This document shows, in pieces, positions 17,830-27,353 of a DNA stretch of 64,000 nucleotides. The stretch spans positions 1-64,000 of the forward strand of contig NZ_QEII01000228.1 in NCBI RefSeq assembly GCF_003347515.1, read 5' to 3'. Each line of letters opens with the position of its first letter. The stretch's first letter is position 1. A model generated the notes under the pieces. That model searched no databases and was not told where the DNA came from. It worked only from the letters and a program-made list of their open reading frames with translations. The stretch is from Rhodoferax ferrireducens. GTDB lineage: Bacteria; Pseudomonadota; Gammaproteobacteria; Burkholderiales; Burkholderiaceae_C. Made by a program: the position numbers and the translations under genes.

Positions 17830-19056
17830 ATGAGCCGTCAGCACACTAACACCCCTGATACCGGGGCAGCATTGCCGACGGTGGCGCCTGAGAAGGCCGG
17901 CCTTTGCCCGCAGCGCACCACGCGATTGCTGGCGGTATTGCAGGCCGAGGTGGACCGCCAGCGCCTGCCTGGCGCTGTCGCCCTGATTGCACGTCACGGC
18001 AAAGTCGCCTTGTTTGAAAGCCTGGGTGCCCAAGACCCCGCGACGGGCACCCCGATGGCGCGGGACGCCATATTTCGCATTTACTCCATGACCAAGCCGA
18101 TCGTGTCGGTGGCGGTCATGATGTTGATGGAGCAGGGAAGACTGCTGTTGAGTGACCCGGTCGCGAAACATCTGCCCGAGTACGCCGCGCAAAAAGTGGC
18201 CAGTCTGGTGGACGGGGCGGTGCAGTTGCAAGCCGTGCGACAGATGGCGACCATTCAGGATTTGCTCCGCCATACCGCTGGGTTCACCTATGAATTTATG
18301 GGCAGCGCAGCGGTGCAGCGGCAATATGCCCAGGCCCGAATCGGCTCGCGCGAGCGTAGCAATGCCGAGTTTTCCCATCAACTGGCAGCCTTGCCCTTGA
18401 TGTTCGAACCCGGCACGGCGTGGGAATACGGCCGTGCCACGGACGTGTTGGGGCGTCTGGTGGAGGTGCTGAGCGGCCAGACATTGGGTGCCTACCTCCA
18501 GGAGCACATCTTCAAGCCGCTGGGCATGCAGGAGACCTGGTTTACCGTACCGCCGCAGCACCAAGCCCGCATTGCCGAGCCTTTTGCGCGGGACCCCGAG
18601 GGCGGCATACAGATGCGAGTGATTGACGTGCGCGAAGATGCCGCGCTGGAGTCGGGCGGTGGTGGCCTGGCCTCGACGGCGGCCGATTACGCGCGGTTTT
18701 TGCAGTTCATGTTGAACAAGGGAGAGCTCGACGGCGTGCGCCTGCTGGGCCCCAGAACCGTGGAGTTCATGACCGCCGATCATCTGGGGGACATCTCCGT
18801 GCACAGCAGCGCATCCCGCGCGCTGCTGCCGCTTGGACATGGCTTTGGGCTGGGCTTTGCGGTGCGCAGGCAACTGGGCGTGGCCAGCGTGCCGGGTTCA
18901 GTGGGGACTTATTTCTGGGGGGGCATGGCCGGCACAACTTTCTTTGTTGATCCGGTCGAAGACATGTTTGCCATTTTGATGCTGCAGGCGCCCAACCAGC
19001 GCGAGTATTACCGCATGCTGTTTCGCGATCTGGTGTACGCCACGCTGGTGGATTAA
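17830..19056 (+). CDS. Beta-lactamase-fold serine hydrolase (class C-like esterase)
   Basis: 408 residues from the ATG at 17830, which sits seven bases after GGAG. An ATG two codons earlier is too close to that site. The catalytic SxxK is Ser86-Met-Thr-Lys89 (YSMTKPIVS) and the YxN-equivalent is YGRATDVLG, as in EstB-type esterases and other class C-like family members. The C-terminal HGFGLGFAV and GTYFWGGMAGT motifs complete the pocket. There is no signal peptide, so a cytoplasmic esterase or D-aminopeptidase-like enzyme is more likely than a beta-lactamase. The substrate is unknown. Confidence 0.88.
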   Translation: MSRQHTNTPDTGAALPTVAPEKAGLCPQRTTRLLAVLQAEVDRQRLPGAVALIARHGKVALFESLGAQDPATGTPMARDAIFRIYSMTKPIVSVAVMMLMEQGRLLLSDPVAKHLPEYAAQKVASLVDGAVQLQAVRQMATIQDLLRHTAGFTYEFMGSAAVQRQYAQARIGSRERSNAEFSHQLAALPLMFEPGTAWEYGRATDVLGRLVEVLSGQTLGAYLQEHIFKPLGMQETWFTVPPQHQARIAEPFARDPEGGIQMRVIDVREDAALESGGGGLASTAADYARFLQFMLNKGELDGVRLLGPRTVEFMTADHLGDISVHSSASRALLPLGHGFGLGFAVRRQLGVASVPGSVGTYFWGGMAGTTFFVDPVEDMFAILMLQAPNQREYYRMLFRDLVYATLVD

Positions 19057-19065
19057 GGTACTGGC

Positions 19066-19135
19066 GAATTTATAGGAAATCGACCTGTAGCCGCCGTCCT
19101 ATATGCGCAACAAGCTACTTATTTTGTAGCGTTTT
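19066..19135 (+). repeat. Dispersed ~70-bp repeat, copy B
   Basis: The copy reads GAATTTATAGGAAAT...CCTGTAGCC...ATATGCGCAACAAGCTACTT...TGTAGCG and lies between the convergent esterase and yitT genes. It aligns over its whole length with copies at 10315, 37281 (inverted) and 58087. The AGCTA...TAGC arms could pair into a short hairpin. Confidence 0.65.
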
Positions 19136-19142
19136 GCCGCGA

Positions 19143-19772
19143 CTAAAGTGTGATGTACCGACCGGCCCGGTGGTTGGTGGCCAAGGTCTGATTCAGCATC
19201 ACGGCGCCCAGCACGGACAGGGCAACGTGTTGCCAGTCCACCAGCGCAAATGAGCCGAGCACAATCGCGCAGTCAAACCCCATCTGGATTCTGCCGGCGC
19301 GCCAGCCAAAGCGTTCCTGTAAATACAGCACCAACACGTTGAATCCGCCCAGGCTGGCCCGGTGACGAAACAGCATCAGCATGCCGGCGCCCATCAGCAA
19401 GCCGCCCATCACGGCCGTGAACGGCGCCGACAAGGCCTGGAAGCTCACCAACTTGGGCAGCAGGTTGACAAAGGTCGACAGCAAGCCAACGGCTGCAAAT
19501 GTTTTCAGGGTGAAGGCTTTGCCCATGCGTTGCCACGCCAGTCCGTAGAAAGGCAGATTGACCAGGAAGAAGACCAGGCCAAAATTCCAGCCTGTGGCGT
19601 AGTGGATCAGGAAGGCAATGCCGGCGGTGCCGCCCGTCAACAGGCCGGTGTGGCCAAACATCACGATGCCGAGGGCTACAAACAGGGTGCCGGTGATCAG
19701 TGCCTGGACATCTTCATAGGGGCGATGGCGCAGGGTGGTCAGCGCTGGCTCGGGTGACTGGTCAGACTGCAC
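19143..19772 (-). CDS. YitT-family (DUF161) membrane protein
   Basis: 209 residues from a GTG at 19772. No ATG lies upstream of the conserved region, and longer versions would run in another frame through the hemerythrin gene. The GTG overlaps the hemerythrin stop (GTGCAGTCTGA), suggesting coupled translation. Five to six hydrophobic segments include GHTGLLTGGTAGIAFLIHY and HRASLGGFNVLVLYLQERFG, the two hallmark Gly-rich segments of the YitT/DUF161 family. The family is probably a transporter, but its substrate is unknown. Confidence 0.85.
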   Translation of the reverse strand: MQSDQSPEPALTTLRHRPYEDVQALITGTLFVALGIVMFGHTGLLTGGTAGIAFLIHYATGWNFGLVFFLVNLPFYGLAWQRMGKAFTLKTFAAVGLLSTFVNLLPKLVSFQALSAPFTAVMGGLLMGAGMLMLFRHRASLGGFNVLVLYLQERFGWRAGRIQMGFDCAIVLGSFALVDWQHVALSVLGAVMLNQTLATNHRAGRYITL

Positions 19773-20277
19773 TTTCAGCCGGCGTTTGTGTGGCTTCGCC
19801 GGCTGGACTGGAGCAGCTTGAGCCGCCACAACCGTGGATGACCTCCTGCGGCAGTTCCTGAGGCGAGTGAACAATGCCGGTCGCCGGGTCATAGCCCACG
19901 CCGCGCAGGTGCAAGGCCAGTGCCGCGTCCATGCTTTGCGCATGTTGCGGAAACCAGGTGCCCAGTTCACGGGCCATTTGCCGCACCACGTCCAGCTCGC
20001 CGGCCTGTCCGCGCTTGTCACCTTCACGCATGACCTGCAGAATTACCTTGTGTTGCATCGAATGGCAGTTGGAAGACGAAAACCGGGTGTTCTGCATCCA
20101 TTGGTCTTCGCGCTCAAAATGCTCGTCGGTGTGCTCAATCAAGGTTTGCCATGTCTTCAGAAGGTCGTCGTCAGACGCATGGACGACGATGGCCAGCAAT
20201 TCGACAAATTCTTGGTGCGTGTCGTCCATAAAGGGCAAGCCAAGCGCGAGTGATTCAGACCATTGCAGTGTGGACAT
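19762..20277 (-). CDS. Bacteriohemerythrin-like protein
   Basis: 171 residues. The diiron ligands are visible in order: His in MDDTHQEF (about 21), His and Glu in LIEHTDEHFERED, His pair in CHSMQHKVI, and the His/Asp pair in WFPQHAQSMDAAL. The core (residues 1-130) matches hemerythrin domains. The last ~40 residues, GCGGSSCSSPAGEA, are an unusual Cys/Ser tail. It could carry O2 or bind NO or iron in the cytoplasm, which would suit a microaerobic denitrifier, but this is inferred. It overlaps the yitT start at its 3-prime end. Confidence 0.9.
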   Translation of the reverse strand: MSTLQWSESLALGLPFMDDTHQEFVELLAIVVHASDDDLLKTWQTLIEHTDEHFEREDQWMQNTRFSSSNCHSMQHKVILQVMREGDKRGQAGELDVVRQMARELGTWFPQHAQSMDAALALHLRGVGYDPATGIVHSPQELPQEVIHGCGGSSCSSPAGEATQTPAESAV

Positions 20278-20433
20278 TCCGGTATCTCCTATTCAGTGGG
20301 GCGCTGAGCCTGCTCAGCGATTGCGTGGCCAAGGTCGGTCCCGCAGGTATTCAGACAGTTTTGTCGAGCATACGGAAATCCAGCCTGTGGACTTTGATCG
20401 AAGTCATGAATTGAGGAGGTAAGCTTGGAGCCC

Positions 20434-21186
20434 ATGACGACATCGTTTTCTCCTCCCACTTTGGCCGCGCTCGGTGAGCTCGGTACGGTTCTTCAACAGC
20501 AGGGCTATGGCGTGCTGGATGCACGCAGCGTGAGCGCCCTGAGCGGGTGTCCACCGGATGCGTTGGCCGCCTTGCGCCCACTGTGGGCCGGACTTCCACC
20601 GGATTCATTTCTGAAAGATGGCGGGCGCTACCGGCGGCGCCGGCATTCCTGCTTCATCGTGGAGGGAGCGCAGGTGACGCCGGTGCCGCATCGTGCGCAT
20701 TGGCAGCCGGTGGAGTACAACGCTTTGCATGGCGGCATGCACCGCATGTTTGAGCCGATATTGCCGGCGCTGCTGGCCCAGCCTGTGTGGAGCCAATTGC
20801 TGGTGTGGTTGGGTGCTGTGTGCTCAGACCTGAAAGGCGTGAAGCCCTGGTTTGTGGAGGCGCACCAATTTCGCATTGACACGGCGGATGGCATCGGGCG
20901 CCCCACGCCCGAAGGCGCACATCGGGACGGTGTCGATATGGTCGCCGTATTTCTGGTGAACAGGGACGGGGTCAAGGGCGGGGAGACCCGTGTGTTTGAC
21001 GCGGCCGGGCCAAACGGTCAACGCTTTACCCTGACGGAACCCTGGTCGCTTCTGCTGCTGGACGATAGCCGCGTGATTCACGAGTCAACGCCGATCCAGC
21101 CTTTGACACCCGACACACAGGGCGGGCATCGTGATACGCTGGTCATCACCCTTCGCGCCGCGGGTTTCCAGGAAGAAAGCCGTTAA
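20434..21186 (+). CDS. 2OG-Fe(II) oxygenase family protein (BsmA-like)
   Basis: 250 residues from the ATG at 20434. A TTG at 20425 is five bases after a perfect AGGAGG and could be the true start, adding three residues. Iron ligands are seen in the HRDGVDMVAVFLVNRD block (HxD) and in RVIHESTPI, with a later Arg (GGHRDTLVITLR) for 2-oxoglutarate. The pattern matches the 2OG-Fe_Oxy_2 family, whose better-known members hydroxylate amino acids. The substrate here is unknown. Confidence 0.82.
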   Translation: MTTSFSPPTLAALGELGTVLQQQGYGVLDARSVSALSGCPPDALAALRPLWAGLPPDSFLKDGGRYRRRRHSCFIVEGAQVTPVPHRAHWQPVEYNALHGGMHRMFEPILPALLAQPVWSQLLVWLGAVCSDLKGVKPWFVEAHQFRIDTADGIGRPTPEGAHRDGVDMVAVFLVNRDGVKGGETRVFDAAGPNGQRFTLTEPWSLLLLDDSRVIHESTPIQPLTPDTQGGHRDTLVITLRAAGFQEESR

Positions 21187-21187
21187 C

Positions 21188-21201
21188 TTGACTAAAGTCA
21201 A
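21188..21201 (+). promoter_or_regulatory. FNR/DNR-like box upstream of the UspA gene
   Basis: TTGAC-TAAA-GTCAA is a perfect palindrome of the form TTGA-N6-TCAA, the core recognised by FNR, ANR, FixK and DNR proteins (consensus TTGAT-N4-ATCAA). It ends 59 bases before the uspA start codon, a spacing that would put it near -41 of a transcript with a short leader. Confidence 0.65.
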
Positions 21202-21260
21202 AGTTTTGCGGCTGAGTCGCTCAGACACTTGATGCTGTCAAATTAAAAGGAGTATTCACC

Positions 21261-21698
21261 ATGTTCAAGCACATTCTCGTTCCGATTGATGGCTCAGCCA
21301 CGGCCCATCTGGCCGTTGAAAAAGCCATCGGTCTGGCCAAGGCTTTTGGCAGTCGCGTGACTGCGATCTTTGTCATTGACCCCTACCCGTTTACCGGGGT
21401 CGGAACAGATTTCGCCTATGGTCAGGCCGAGTATTTGAATGCGGCCACGGCCGAAGCCAATGCGGCCATCAAGGATGCGAAAACCGCGTTCGAAGCAGCG
21501 GGCGTTAGTGCTGATACCTCTGTGGTTGAAGCACATGCCGCGTGGCGCGGCGTGGTGGAGGCCGCCGAGTCACTGCAAACCGATTTGATCGTCATGGGTT
21601 CGCATGGACGCAGTGGCCTGGAAAAAATGGTGCTTGGCAGTGTCACGCAAGCGGTTCTTGCTCACACTCATCTGCCGGTTCTGGTGGTGCGCGACTGA
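21261..21698 (+). CDS. uspA: Universal stress protein, UspA family
   Basis: 145 residues, the usual single-domain length. The start KHILVPIDGSATAHLAVEKA and the ATP-binding signature GSHGRSGLEKMVLGS are complete, so this is an ATP-binding type Usp of the cytoplasm. A good ribosome site (AAAAGGAG) precedes the ATG. The FNR-like palindrome upstream suggests induction under low oxygen or NO, as known for ANR-controlled Usp proteins of pseudomonads. Here that is inference. Confidence 0.93.
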   Translation: MFKHILVPIDGSATAHLAVEKAIGLAKAFGSRVTAIFVIDPYPFTGVGTDFAYGQAEYLNAATAEANAAIKDAKTAFEAAGVSADTSVVEAHAAWRGVVEAAESLQTDLIVMGSHGRSGLEKMVLGSVTQAVLAHTHLPVLVVRD

Positions 21699-21735
21699 AA
21701 GCGTCAGGCGTCAACCTGACGCTTTGGGGCAGCCT

Positions 21736-24633
21736 TCAGCCACATTGCCCCACATAGCCACAAGCGGTACAGAAATCACAACCGTCTTTGTGAATGACGG
21801 TCGGGTTGCCGCATTCTGGACAAACCTTGCCGGCCATCGTGGTGGGTGCTTCCTGGTTTTTGGGTGCATCGAGCACACCCATGTCGCGCAGTGGAAAACC
21901 TTCCTCGTCCAGCACGCCCAGCATGGCGTAGCGGTGAATGATCAGGCGCGCGATATAGGCGACCGTCGATGGCCAGGTCTGCTGGCGACGCTCGCCATGG
22001 GGCAAGCCCGGAACGAAGGCCATGAAGTGACCCAAGGGTTCGGCATAGTTGAGCAGCTTGCGTAACTTCATGCCGATCCAGGCCGGATCGATCACCCGCA
22101 TATCCAGCGACAGCAGCCGGGCCAAGCCATCGAGCGCTCGGGGATAGTTGCCTGAAAAGCCCACGGCACAAGGTCGGGTAACGATGACGCCGTCATGGCC
22201 CTGCAGGTTCACCTCCTTGAGGGTGACCGTGAAGGCTTCGCCGGTCGCCGGATTGTCCACGTCCACCGACCACGCCAATGTGCCCGAGGGCCCGGTTTGC
22301 GGCTCGCCCCGGCTGAACATGGCGTCCAGCACGGGGGTTGGCACCTGGGCATCCGTGTCGGCCAGGGCTTTGAGCTGGTCGCAGCGCCAGCGAATAACCG
22401 CTGCTGTGGCGGCCACAACACCCGGGAACAAGCGGTGTTCACCATGCGGTGGAAACGGCATCGCAAACGAATGTTCTTCTGCCACCGTGGCCAGCGCGTC
22501 CAGTTTCAGTTGCAGCCAGGCGGGGTCATTGGCGCGCAAGTCCATGGACAGCGTTTTGGCGAGTGCGCCCAAGCCGCGCGGCTGCTCCGTGCCGTTGACC
22601 CAGACCTCGAAGGGTTTGGGTGCCCCGCCTTCCGCGGGCGCCAGTTCGCCGACAAACAGTGCGAAGTCGCCAAACGGGTGATGCACCATGAAGGTCCATG
22701 CCGGGTTGCCTGCCGGCAGATCGGGGCGACCCGGCCAGCGCAGGGACGAGAGCACGGGGGCGGGCAGGCGCTCCAGCGATAAACGTTGATTGGCGCCGTC
22801 AATCTGCAGGGGTTTTGCGGTGCCAGGTGCCGAGCTGGGTGTGACACTCAGGACGGAACCCAGCACCGAGTTGGGCCGGTAGGTGGCCAGGCCCTTCAAG
22901 CCAGATTGCCAGGCTTCCATGTACAGATGCTGGAACTCGGCATAGGGATAGTCCGCCGGTACGTTGACTGTCTTGGAGATGGCGGTGTCGATGAAAGGTG
23001 CCACGGTCGCGACCATCGCTTCATGGGCTTGCGCGCTCATTTCAAGGGCGGTCACGAAGGCTGGGGTGAGCGGTGCATGTTCGCCATGCAGGTGACGGTA
23101 AAGGCGCCATGCGTGATCTTCCACCGCATACTCCTTGAAGCTGCCATCGGGCATGCGTTTTTTGCGGGTGTAGCTCCAGCTGAAAGCTGGCTCGATGCCG
23201 TTGCTGGCGTTGTCCGCGAAAGCCAGGCTGATGGTGCCGGTCGGCGCGATAGAGAGCAGGTGCGAATTGCGCAGGCCGTGGGCACGAATGCGTTCCTTCA
23301 GGCCAGCAGGCAATCGCGACGCAAAGGTCTGACCGCTCAGGTACAGGTCGGCATTGAACAGCGGGAAGGCCCCGCGCTCGCGGGCCAGTTCAACCGATGC
23401 TTCGTAGGCTGTATCGCGCATCAACTCGGAAATCTGCCGCGCCATGTCTCGCGCTTGCTGTGTGTCATAGCGCAGGTTCAGCATCACCAGCGCGTCGCCC
23501 AGTCCGGTGAAGCCCAAACCCACACGGCGCTTGTTGCGGGCCTCTTCCTGTTGCTGCGGCAGCGGCCACACGGTGACGTCCAGCACGTTGTCCAGCATGC
23601 GCGTGGCAATGCGCACCACGTCGGCAAAGGCCGATTCGTCAAAGTGGGCATTTTCTTCAAAGGGCTGGTCGATGAAGCGGGTCAGGTCGATGGAGCCGAG
23701 GCAGCAGCAGCCGTAAGGGGGCAGGGGTTGCTCGGCACAGGGGTTGGTGCTGGCAATGGTTTCGCAATACGACAGGTTGTTGTCGCGGTTGATATGGTCC
23801 AGGAATAAGACGCCGGGCTCGGCGTGATCGTAGGTGGAGCGCATGATTTGGTCCCACAGCTCGCGCGCCTGCAATTTGCGGTAAATCCACAAGCCACTGT
23901 CCTTGGCCTGGTAGGCGCCAGCGGCTTTTTGGGCGGTGCCGGGTTCGGCGCGATGAATCAGGGCGAACTCGCTGTTTTGTTGCACCGCTTCCATGAAGGC
24001 ATCGGTGACACCCACGGAGATATTGAAGTTCTTCAGGTCACCCGTGTCTTTGGCGCGAATAAACTCTTCAATATCGGGATGGTCGCAACGCAGAACACCC
24101 ATTTGCGCGCCACGTCGGGCACCCGCGGATTCGACGGTTTCACACGAGCGGTCAAACACGCGCATATAACTCACCGGCCCTGACGCGCTGCTTTGCGTAC
24201 TGCCAACCCACGCGCCGCGCGGACGAATGCGGGAGAAGTCATAGCCGACGCCGCCGCCACGACGCATGGTCTCGGCGGCTTCGGTCAGCGCGGTGTAGAT
24301 ACCGGGGTGGCCATCTTCCACGTGGGCGATGGAGTCGCCCACGGGTTGCACAAAGCAGTTGATCAGCGTGGCAGCCAGATCTGTGCCAGCGGCAGACTGA
24401 ATGCGACCAGCGGGCAAGAAGCCGTTTTGCAGTGCCTGCAGGAATTTGGCTTCCCACTGCTTTTGCTGCTCCGGGGCTTCGACTTCAGCCAAAGCACGTG
24501 CAACCCGCTGGTTGACATCAAATATGGATTTTTCGGTTCCTTTGCTGTACTTTTCAAGAAGTACCTCCTCGCTGATTTGCTGAGGTGCCAGTGCGAGAGC
24601 TGGTTTCGTACGTTCGGGGGATTTTTGCGACAT
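21736..24633 (-). CDS. nrdJ: Adenosylcobalamin-dependent (class II) ribonucleoside-diphosphate reductase
   Basis: 965 residues from the ATG at 24633, preceded by CAGGAAAC. Longer in-frame starts add residues without similarity. The N-terminal region has [13 protein letters not shown] and the RNR barrel motifs [30 protein letters not shown] and [15 protein letters not shown]. The C-terminal third carries two TSCPD-like modules (about residues 660-760 and 810-900) that resemble each other, then a zinc ribbon CPECGNP...CDFCTACGY. The lack of a partner beta subunit and this zinc ribbon fit class II. The enzyme makes dNTP precursors with or without oxygen, useful to a denitrifier. Confidence 0.93.
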   Translation of the reverse strand: MSQKSPERTKPALALAPQQISEEVLLEKYSKGTEKSIFDVNQRVARALAEVEAPEQQKQWEAKFLQALQNGFLPAGRIQSAAGTDLAATLINCFVQPVGDSIAHVEDGHPGIYTALTEAAETMRRGGGVGYDFSRIRPRGAWVGSTQSSASGPVSYMRVFDRSCETVESAGARRGAQMGVLRCDHPDIEEFIRAKDTGDLKNFNISVGVTDAFMEAVQQNSEFALIHRAEPGTAQKAAGAYQAKDSGLWIYRKLQARELWDQIMRSTYDHAEPGVLFLDHINRDNNLSYCETIASTNPCAEQPLPPYGCCCLGSIDLTRFIDQPFEENAHFDESAFADVVRIATRMLDNVLDVTVWPLPQQQEEARNKRRVGLGFTGLGDALVMLNLRYDTQQARDMARQISELMRDTAYEASVELARERGAFPLFNADLYLSGQTFASRLPAGLKERIRAHGLRNSHLLSIAPTGTISLAFADNASNGIEPAFSWSYTRKKRMPDGSFKEYAVEDHAWRLYRHLHGEHAPLTPAFVTALEMSAQAHEAMVATVAPFIDTAISKTVNVPADYPYAEFQHLYMEAWQSGLKGLATYRPNSVLGSVLSVTPSSAPGTAKPLQIDGANQRLSLERLPAPVLSSLRWPGRPDLPAGNPAWTFMVHHPFGDFALFVGELAPAEGGAPKPFEVWVNGTEQPRGLGALAKTLSMDLRANDPAWLQLKLDALATVAEEHSFAMPFPPHGEHRLFPGVVAATAAVIRWRCDQLKALADTDAQVPTPVLDAMFSRGEPQTGPSGTLAWSVDVDNPATGEAFTVTLKEVNLQGHDGVIVTRPCAVGFSGNYPRALDGLARLLSLDMRVIDPAWIGMKLRKLLNYAEPLGHFMAFVPGLPHGERRQQTWPSTVAYIARLIIHRYAMLGVLDEEGFPLRDMGVLDAPKNQEAPTTMAGKVCPECGNPTVIHKDGCDFCTACGYVGQCG

Positions 24634-24799
24634 AACTTGTTTCCTGAAAAATTGCTGTGGCATGTTAGGGCGGTGCGGTGTTCGGATTGTTGACGTGCGG
24701 CAAGTCCAAGCTTGAAACAAAAAATTGAATCCGAACGATACTACCGGCCTACCCTTGGGGTCTAGTGCTTGAAACGTTTTTGCATGAGAAGGTTTAACC

Positions 24800-25204
24800 A
24801 TGAATATTGCCAGTTTTGATGATTTGCTGCAGGCAGCACGGCAGCAAGCCGAGCCGCAACGTTTGCTGTTTGTCTTCGCCAGTGCTGATTTGCCGGAGGA
24901 CAGCACTGCGGCGCAGCGCGAGCGCTTTCTGGCCGGTGAGGGCGGAGCGCTTGTCCCCATCATGTGCGTGGACAAAACGCCCGAGGAACTGCTGACTTTT
25001 GCTGATTTGATGCAGGAGTCGCAGCTGTTTGGTCAAGAGTGGAGCATCGTATTTGCCGCGGCTTTGTCCGGGAGTGGCGGGCTCGCCCCGACCCCTGAGG
25101 CGGCTGAAAAGCCTTTGGAGCGAATGGTCGAAGCCATCAAGGCGGGCACGCTGGGAACACTGATTCCATTTGACCGCCAAGGCCTGCCTGTTAACCTGGT
25201 CTAA
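24800..25204 (+). CDS. Conserved small protein divergent from nrdJ
   Basis: 134 residues, no signal peptide, no membrane segment. Recognisable features are [30 protein letters not shown] split over two strands, [12 protein letters not shown] and a C-terminal [15 protein letters not shown] believe it belongs to a conserved beta-proteobacterial family usually encoded beside the class II reductase and loosely annotated as a ribonucleotide reductase accessory protein, but I recall no experimental role. It is transcribed away from nrdJ from a shared 166-base intergenic region. Confidence 0.75.
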   Translation: MNIASFDDLLQAARQQAEPQRLLFVFASADLPEDSTAAQRERFLAGEGGALVPIMCVDKTPEELLTFADLMQESQLFGQEWSIVFAAALSGSGGLAPTPEAAEKPLERMVEAIKAGTLGTLIPFDRQGLPVNLV

Positions 25205-25544
25205 AGGCCACGGCTTTTCGCGGCCGGGCTTGGTGTGTGAATTGGAGCCCGCTCAACACTGAGCGGCGCCTCCCGCGGCTCCGACGGCCGATCCCTCAAT
25301 CCCTCTCAATATATTCCCCGCAACGCCAGGGTCGGCATCGCCACCTTGCAGGCGCAGTGCGTGAGCGACACCTCGCACTTCAGTTTTCTACCCAATGATC
25401 TCTCTCGCTTAAGGTAAGTTAAGGACAGAGCGCGGGACCCCGCTGGACAATTCACTCGCTCGAAACGAATAGCTGCAGCCATCGACGAGCTCAAATTTCC
25501 ACCAATTCGGCGGTTTGGCTGCGAGATACAAACGGAGTAAAAAC
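25205..25544. other. Promoter region of nirS
   Basis: This stretch of 340 bases separates the small protein gene from nirS. I find no TTGA-N6-TCAA palindrome for FNR/DNR. A direct repeat TTAAGG-TAAG-TTAAGG lies near 25409-25425, of unknown meaning. A ribosome site (GGAGTAAAAAC) sits right before nirS. No small gene is seen. Confidence 0.5.
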
Positions 25545-27260
25545 ATGAAAATTCCACGTCTTTCCAGCGTCGCGGCGGTAGTTCTGCTGACGGGCCTGGC
25601 GATCACTGCGGCAGCGCAAGAGAAGAGCAGCATTGCTCAAACTGGAAACACCATTTCCGAGTCCCCACCTATGACCGCAGTTGAAAAAGAAACTGCAAAA
25701 AAGATTTATTTTGAACGTTGCGCGGGTTGTCATGGCGTGCTGCGCAAGGGCGCCACAGGCAAGAATCTCGAACCCCATTGGACCAAAACCGCCAAGGATG
25801 GCACCAAGACCGAAGGCGGCACACTCAGTCTGGGGCAATCCCGCCTGGAGAAGATCATTGGTTATGGTACGGACGGCGGGATGGTCAACTTCGACGACAT
25901 CCTGACCAAGGAAGAGTTGTCCCTGATGGCGAAGTACATCCAGAACACGCCAGATGTTCCACCCGAGTACAGCTTCAAGGACACGATGGATTCGTGGAAG
26001 GTGATCGTGCCGGTCAAGGATCGTCCGACCAAGCAGATGAACAAGTACAACCTGAAGAACATGTTCTCGGTGACCTTGCGCGATGCGGGTGAGGTGGCTT
26101 TGATTGATGGCGATACCAAGGAAATTCGCAGTATCGTCAAGACCGGCTATGCAGTGCACATTTCCCGCATGTCCAAGTCGGGCCGTTACGTTTATGTGAT
26201 CGGTCGCGATGGACGCCTGTCCCTGATCGACCTCTGGATGGAGAAGCCAGGCGTGGTCGCGGAAGTCAAGATTGGTTTTGACGCCCGCTCGGTGGATACC
26301 TCGAAGTTCAAGGGCTTTGAAGACAAGTACGCCATCGCCGGGGCCTACTGGCCTCCCCAGTACGTGATCATGGACGGCGACACGCTGAAGCCTCGCAAGG
26401 TGGTGAGTACCCGTGGCATGACGGTTGACGGTGAATATCATCCTGAGCCACGGGTGGCCTCGATTGTTGCGTCCGAGATCAAGCCGGAATGGGTGGTGAA
26501 CATCAAGGAAACCGGGCAGATTCTGCTGGTGGATTACTCGGATATCGAGAATTTGAAAAGCACCACCATTGCCTCGGCCAAGTTCCTGCATGACGGCGGC
26601 TTCGATGCTTCCAAGCGTTATTTCCTGGTGGCCGCGAATGCCTCCAACAAGATTGCCGCAGTCGATATGAAGACCGGCAAGCTGGCCGCCTTGGTCGACG
26701 TGGCGAAGATCCCGCATCCAGGTCGGGGCGCTAATTTTGTCCATCCGCAGTTTGGTCCGGTCTGGGCGACGGGTCACCTGGGTGCCGATGTTGTGACCCT
26801 GATCAGCACACCGTCTGAAGAAGCGAAATTTGCCAAGTACAAGAGCTTCAACTGGAAGGTGGTGCAGGAGGTGAAGCACGTTCCCGGTAACCTGTTTGTC
26901 AAGACACATCCAAAGTCGACGCACCTCTGGGCCGATTCGGCACAAAACTCGGATAAGGAGCTGGCTGAATCCGTCGCCGTCTGGAACCTGTCCGACTTGT
27001 CCAAGCCTGTGAAGACGATCAACGTGTTCAAGGATTCTGGTTTGGTGGCGACCAAGGCGACCCGTCGTGCGGTTCATCCCGAGTACAGCGCGGACGGCAC
27101 CGAGGTGTGGATCTCTCTGTGGGGCGGCAAGACCGATCAGTCAGCCATCGTCGTCTACGACGACAAGACCTTGACCTTGAAGAAGGTGATCACCGATCCG
27201 AAGATGATCACGCCAACCGGCAAGTTCAACGTGTTCAACACGCAGCATGACATCTATTGA
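25545..27260 (+). CDS. nirS: Cytochrome cd1 nitrite reductase
   Basis: 571 residues from the ATG after GGAGTAAAAAC. A signal peptide (to about residue 24) exports it. The N-terminal cytochrome c domain has one haem site Cys59-Ala-Gly-Cys62-His63. The eight-bladed d1 propeller follows with the proximal haem d1 His (about His205, TGYAVHISRM) and the two probable distal catalytic His residues (His299 in EYHPEPR and His391 in IPHPGRGANF). It reduces nitrite to NO in the periplasm and is the defining enzyme of this cluster. All key residues appear intact. It heads the nir cluster. Confidence 0.97.
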   Translation: MKIPRLSSVAAVVLLTGLAITAAAQEKSSIAQTGNTISESPPMTAVEKETAKKIYFERCAGCHGVLRKGATGKNLEPHWTKTAKDGTKTEGGTLSLGQSRLEKIIGYGTDGGMVNFDDILTKEELSLMAKYIQNTPDVPPEYSFKDTMDSWKVIVPVKDRPTKQMNKYNLKNMFSVTLRDAGEVALIDGDTKEIRSIVKTGYAVHISRMSKSGRYVYVIGRDGRLSLIDLWMEKPGVVAEVKIGFDARSVDTSKFKGFEDKYAIAGAYWPPQYVIMDGDTLKPRKVVSTRGMTVDGEYHPEPRVASIVASEIKPEWVVNIKETGQILLVDYSDIENLKSTTIASAKFLHDGGFDASKRYFLVAANASNKIAAVDMKTGKLAALVDVAKIPHPGRGANFVHPQFGPVWATGHLGADVVTLISTPSEEAKFAKYKSFNWKVVQEVKHVPGNLFVKTHPKSTHLWADSAQNSDKELAESVAVWNLSDLSKPVKTINVFKDSGLVATKATRRAVHPEYSADGTEVWISLWGGKTDQSAIVVYDDKTLTLKKVITDPKMITPTGKFNVFNTQHDIY

Positions 27261-27353
27261 TCGGCATTTCTGATCTGAGACGAAGGCCTAGGCGGTAAAC
27301 CCTCTCCGGCCTTTGCATCTCTGTTGAGTCTTTATGAAGTTGGGAGAGTTTTG

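Noticed and set aside
19773..20027. Longer start for the YitT protein
   Set aside because: It would run entirely within the hemerythrin gene in another frame. The residues are not hydrophobic or conserved, and the GTG at 19772 fits the family.
20393..20406. TTGATCGAAGTCAT as an FNR box for the 2OG oxygenase gene
   Set aside because: Only one half-site is good, and it lies about 20 to 30 bases from the start codon, too close for an activating site.
25409..25425. TTAAGG direct repeat considered as a nirS operator
   Set aside because: It is a direct rather than inverted repeat and matches no regulator site I know. It is recorded only as an oddity.
25491..27077. Open frame of 528 codons opposite nirS
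   Set aside because: It is antisense to a fully conserved gene, with biased composition and no motif.
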